The position numbers were made by a program, and so were the translations under genes. Under the pieces are notes generated by a model, which saw only the letters and a list, made by a program, of their open reading frames with translations, was not told the DNA's origin and did no database searches. From contig JACPVQ010000259.1 in NCBI GenBank assembly GCA_016191645.1, positions 1 through 42,474 on the forward strand: DNA of 42,474 nt, given 5' to 3'. This document shows, piece after piece, positions 42,080-42,474 of the stretch (its first letter is position 1; every line of letters starts with the position of its first letter). The DNA comes from Candidatus Solibacter usitatus. Its GTDB lineage: Bacteria; Acidobacteriota; Terriglobia; Bryobacterales; Bryobacteraceae.

Positions 42080-42474
42080 TCAGACGCCGACCTCTTGAAG
42101 CGAAGCGGCCGCCAGCGCTCGACGGGTCAAAGTCCGCAGTTCGTCCACGGAATCGATTGCTGCCACGCGGCCGGTCACTGGCTCATCCGGCGGACCGAAG
42201 CGGGCAGCCAAAACGTCCAGCAAGACCGCGCGTAATGCGCCAAGCGCTTCCTGCTTGCCCTCCACGCGGCCTTCCTGCAGACCCTCCACGCGGCCTTTCT
42301 GCAGGCCCTCCGCGCGACCTTCCACACGGCCTTCCACGCGACCCTTCTCGATCCCTTTGAGCTCCCAACTGGTGACGTATTCCACAATTTCCTCCTTCTG
42401 CTCCGGCGGCAGCTTTTCTTCGGCGATGGAACGGAACCGCATGTCTTCGGTTTCGTTCAACCTCAAGTATGCAT
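42080..42474 (-). CDS. Rpn/PD-(D/E)XK transposase-like protein, C-terminal part (5' end outside window)
   Basis: The frame stays open to the window edge (reading AYLRLNETEDMRFRSI), so the N-terminal nuclease domain lies outside. The visible part is the typical C-terminus of Rpn/PD-(D/E)XK-family proteins: EQKEEIVEYVTSWELKGIEKG, then a run of GRVEGR and GLQKGRVEG-type repeats (about 42250-42350) and a helical end with ALRAVLLDVLAARFGPP. Rpn proteins are recombination-promoting nucleases, some acting in phage defence. A TTG at 42466 could be misread as the start. Its catalytic residues cannot be checked here. Confidence 0.75.
   Translation of the reverse strand, partial: AYLRLNETEDMRFRSIAEEKLPPEQKEEIVEYVTSWELKGIEKGRVEGRVEGRAEGLQKGRVEGLQEGRVEGKQEALGALRAVLLDVLAARFGPPDEPVTGRVAAIDSVDELRTLTRRALAAASLQEVGV
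42250..42350 (-). repeat. Degenerate tandem repeats encoding (E)GRVEG units in the Rpn-like gene
   Basis: Within the Rpn-like gene a 12-to-24-base unit encoding GRVEG, GRAEGLQK or GLQEGRVEG recurs at least six times without interruption. It is the Gly-Arg-Val-Glu-rich linker seen in many members of this family. Near-identical units (CACGCGGCCTT, CACGCGACC) can change in number by slippage. Confidence 0.7.

Noticed and set aside
1-42474. CRISPR arrays, tRNA/rRNA genes, insertion sequences and prophage genes
   Set aside because: Looked for by eye on both strands; no regular direct repeats with spacers, no cloverleaf or rRNA sequence, no transposase apart from the Rpn-type end at the right edge.

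Overview
The window looks like chromosomal DNA of an Acidobacteriota member, most likely of the Bryobacterales/Solibacterales group. The reasons are the high G+C, two very large Oar-like TonB-dependent receptors with an N-terminal carboxypeptidase-regulatory-like domain, a TIGR03437 (Solibacter-type) C-terminal domain behind CHRD repeats, many short signal peptides ending in A-Q, and a succinate dehydrogenase of the mycobacterial Sdh1-like type. No phage, insertion sequence, CRISPR array, rRNA or tRNA was seen. Taxonomy is inferred from gene content only.

Layout. 1-2517: the end of a LamG-like surface protein, convergent with a Tat-exported mannonate-dehydratase-like enzyme. 2643-10433: two TonB-dependent receptors of nearly equal size on the minus strand. 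They flank an AbrB/PIN toxin-antitoxin pair whose toxin runs into a decapitated DUF4288-like gene. 10554-14303: a GMC oxidoreductase behind a triple-CHRD secreted protein. 14383-15798: a divergent PQQ-type beta-propeller carrying an EF-hand pair. 16087-20467: a translationally coupled operon of two M16 peptidase-like proteins, one with an intact zinc motif and one without, plus LolA-like domains. 20586-22310: a CocE/S15 acyl-peptidase-type hydrolase. Two intergenic elements, each made of four hairpins, bracket the M16 operon. 28717-22294 (minus): sdhC-like, sdhA, sdhB, a TPR-like protein, a TIM-barrel isomerase/epimerase and a CehA/McbA metallohydrolase, in what appears to be one transcript. 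Just upstream lies a small gene disrupted by two compensating one-base shifts. 29182-29771: a MazEF-type toxin-antitoxin. 29814-31028: a YcaQ/AlkZ-type winged-helix protein. 31159-35753: a four-gene operon of an Omp85-like barrel, a secreted DUF4390-like protein, an NtrY-like kinase and a sigma-54 response regulator. 35772-36367: a third toxin-antitoxin. 36454-38322: two small cysteine-rich proteins and a zinc alcohol dehydrogenase. 38589-41715: glycogen phosphorylase divergent from an Rrf2 regulator. 41722-42474: a secreted DUF5763-like protein and the 3' part of an Rpn/PD-(D/E)XK-type gene.

How the parts may work together (inference): the receptors, LamG/CHRD proteins, GMC enzyme, CehA enzyme and isomerases fit a heterotroph that takes up and oxidises polymers or sugar acids through its outer membrane. 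The M16 and S15 enzymes fit peptide processing in the envelope. The Omp85/two-component operon fits sensing of envelope state. The two four-hairpin elements share one architecture but use different stem sequences. These elements, the Omp85 two-component operon, the Cys/His-rich Sdh membrane subunit and the PIN/DUF4288 junction are the most interesting items.
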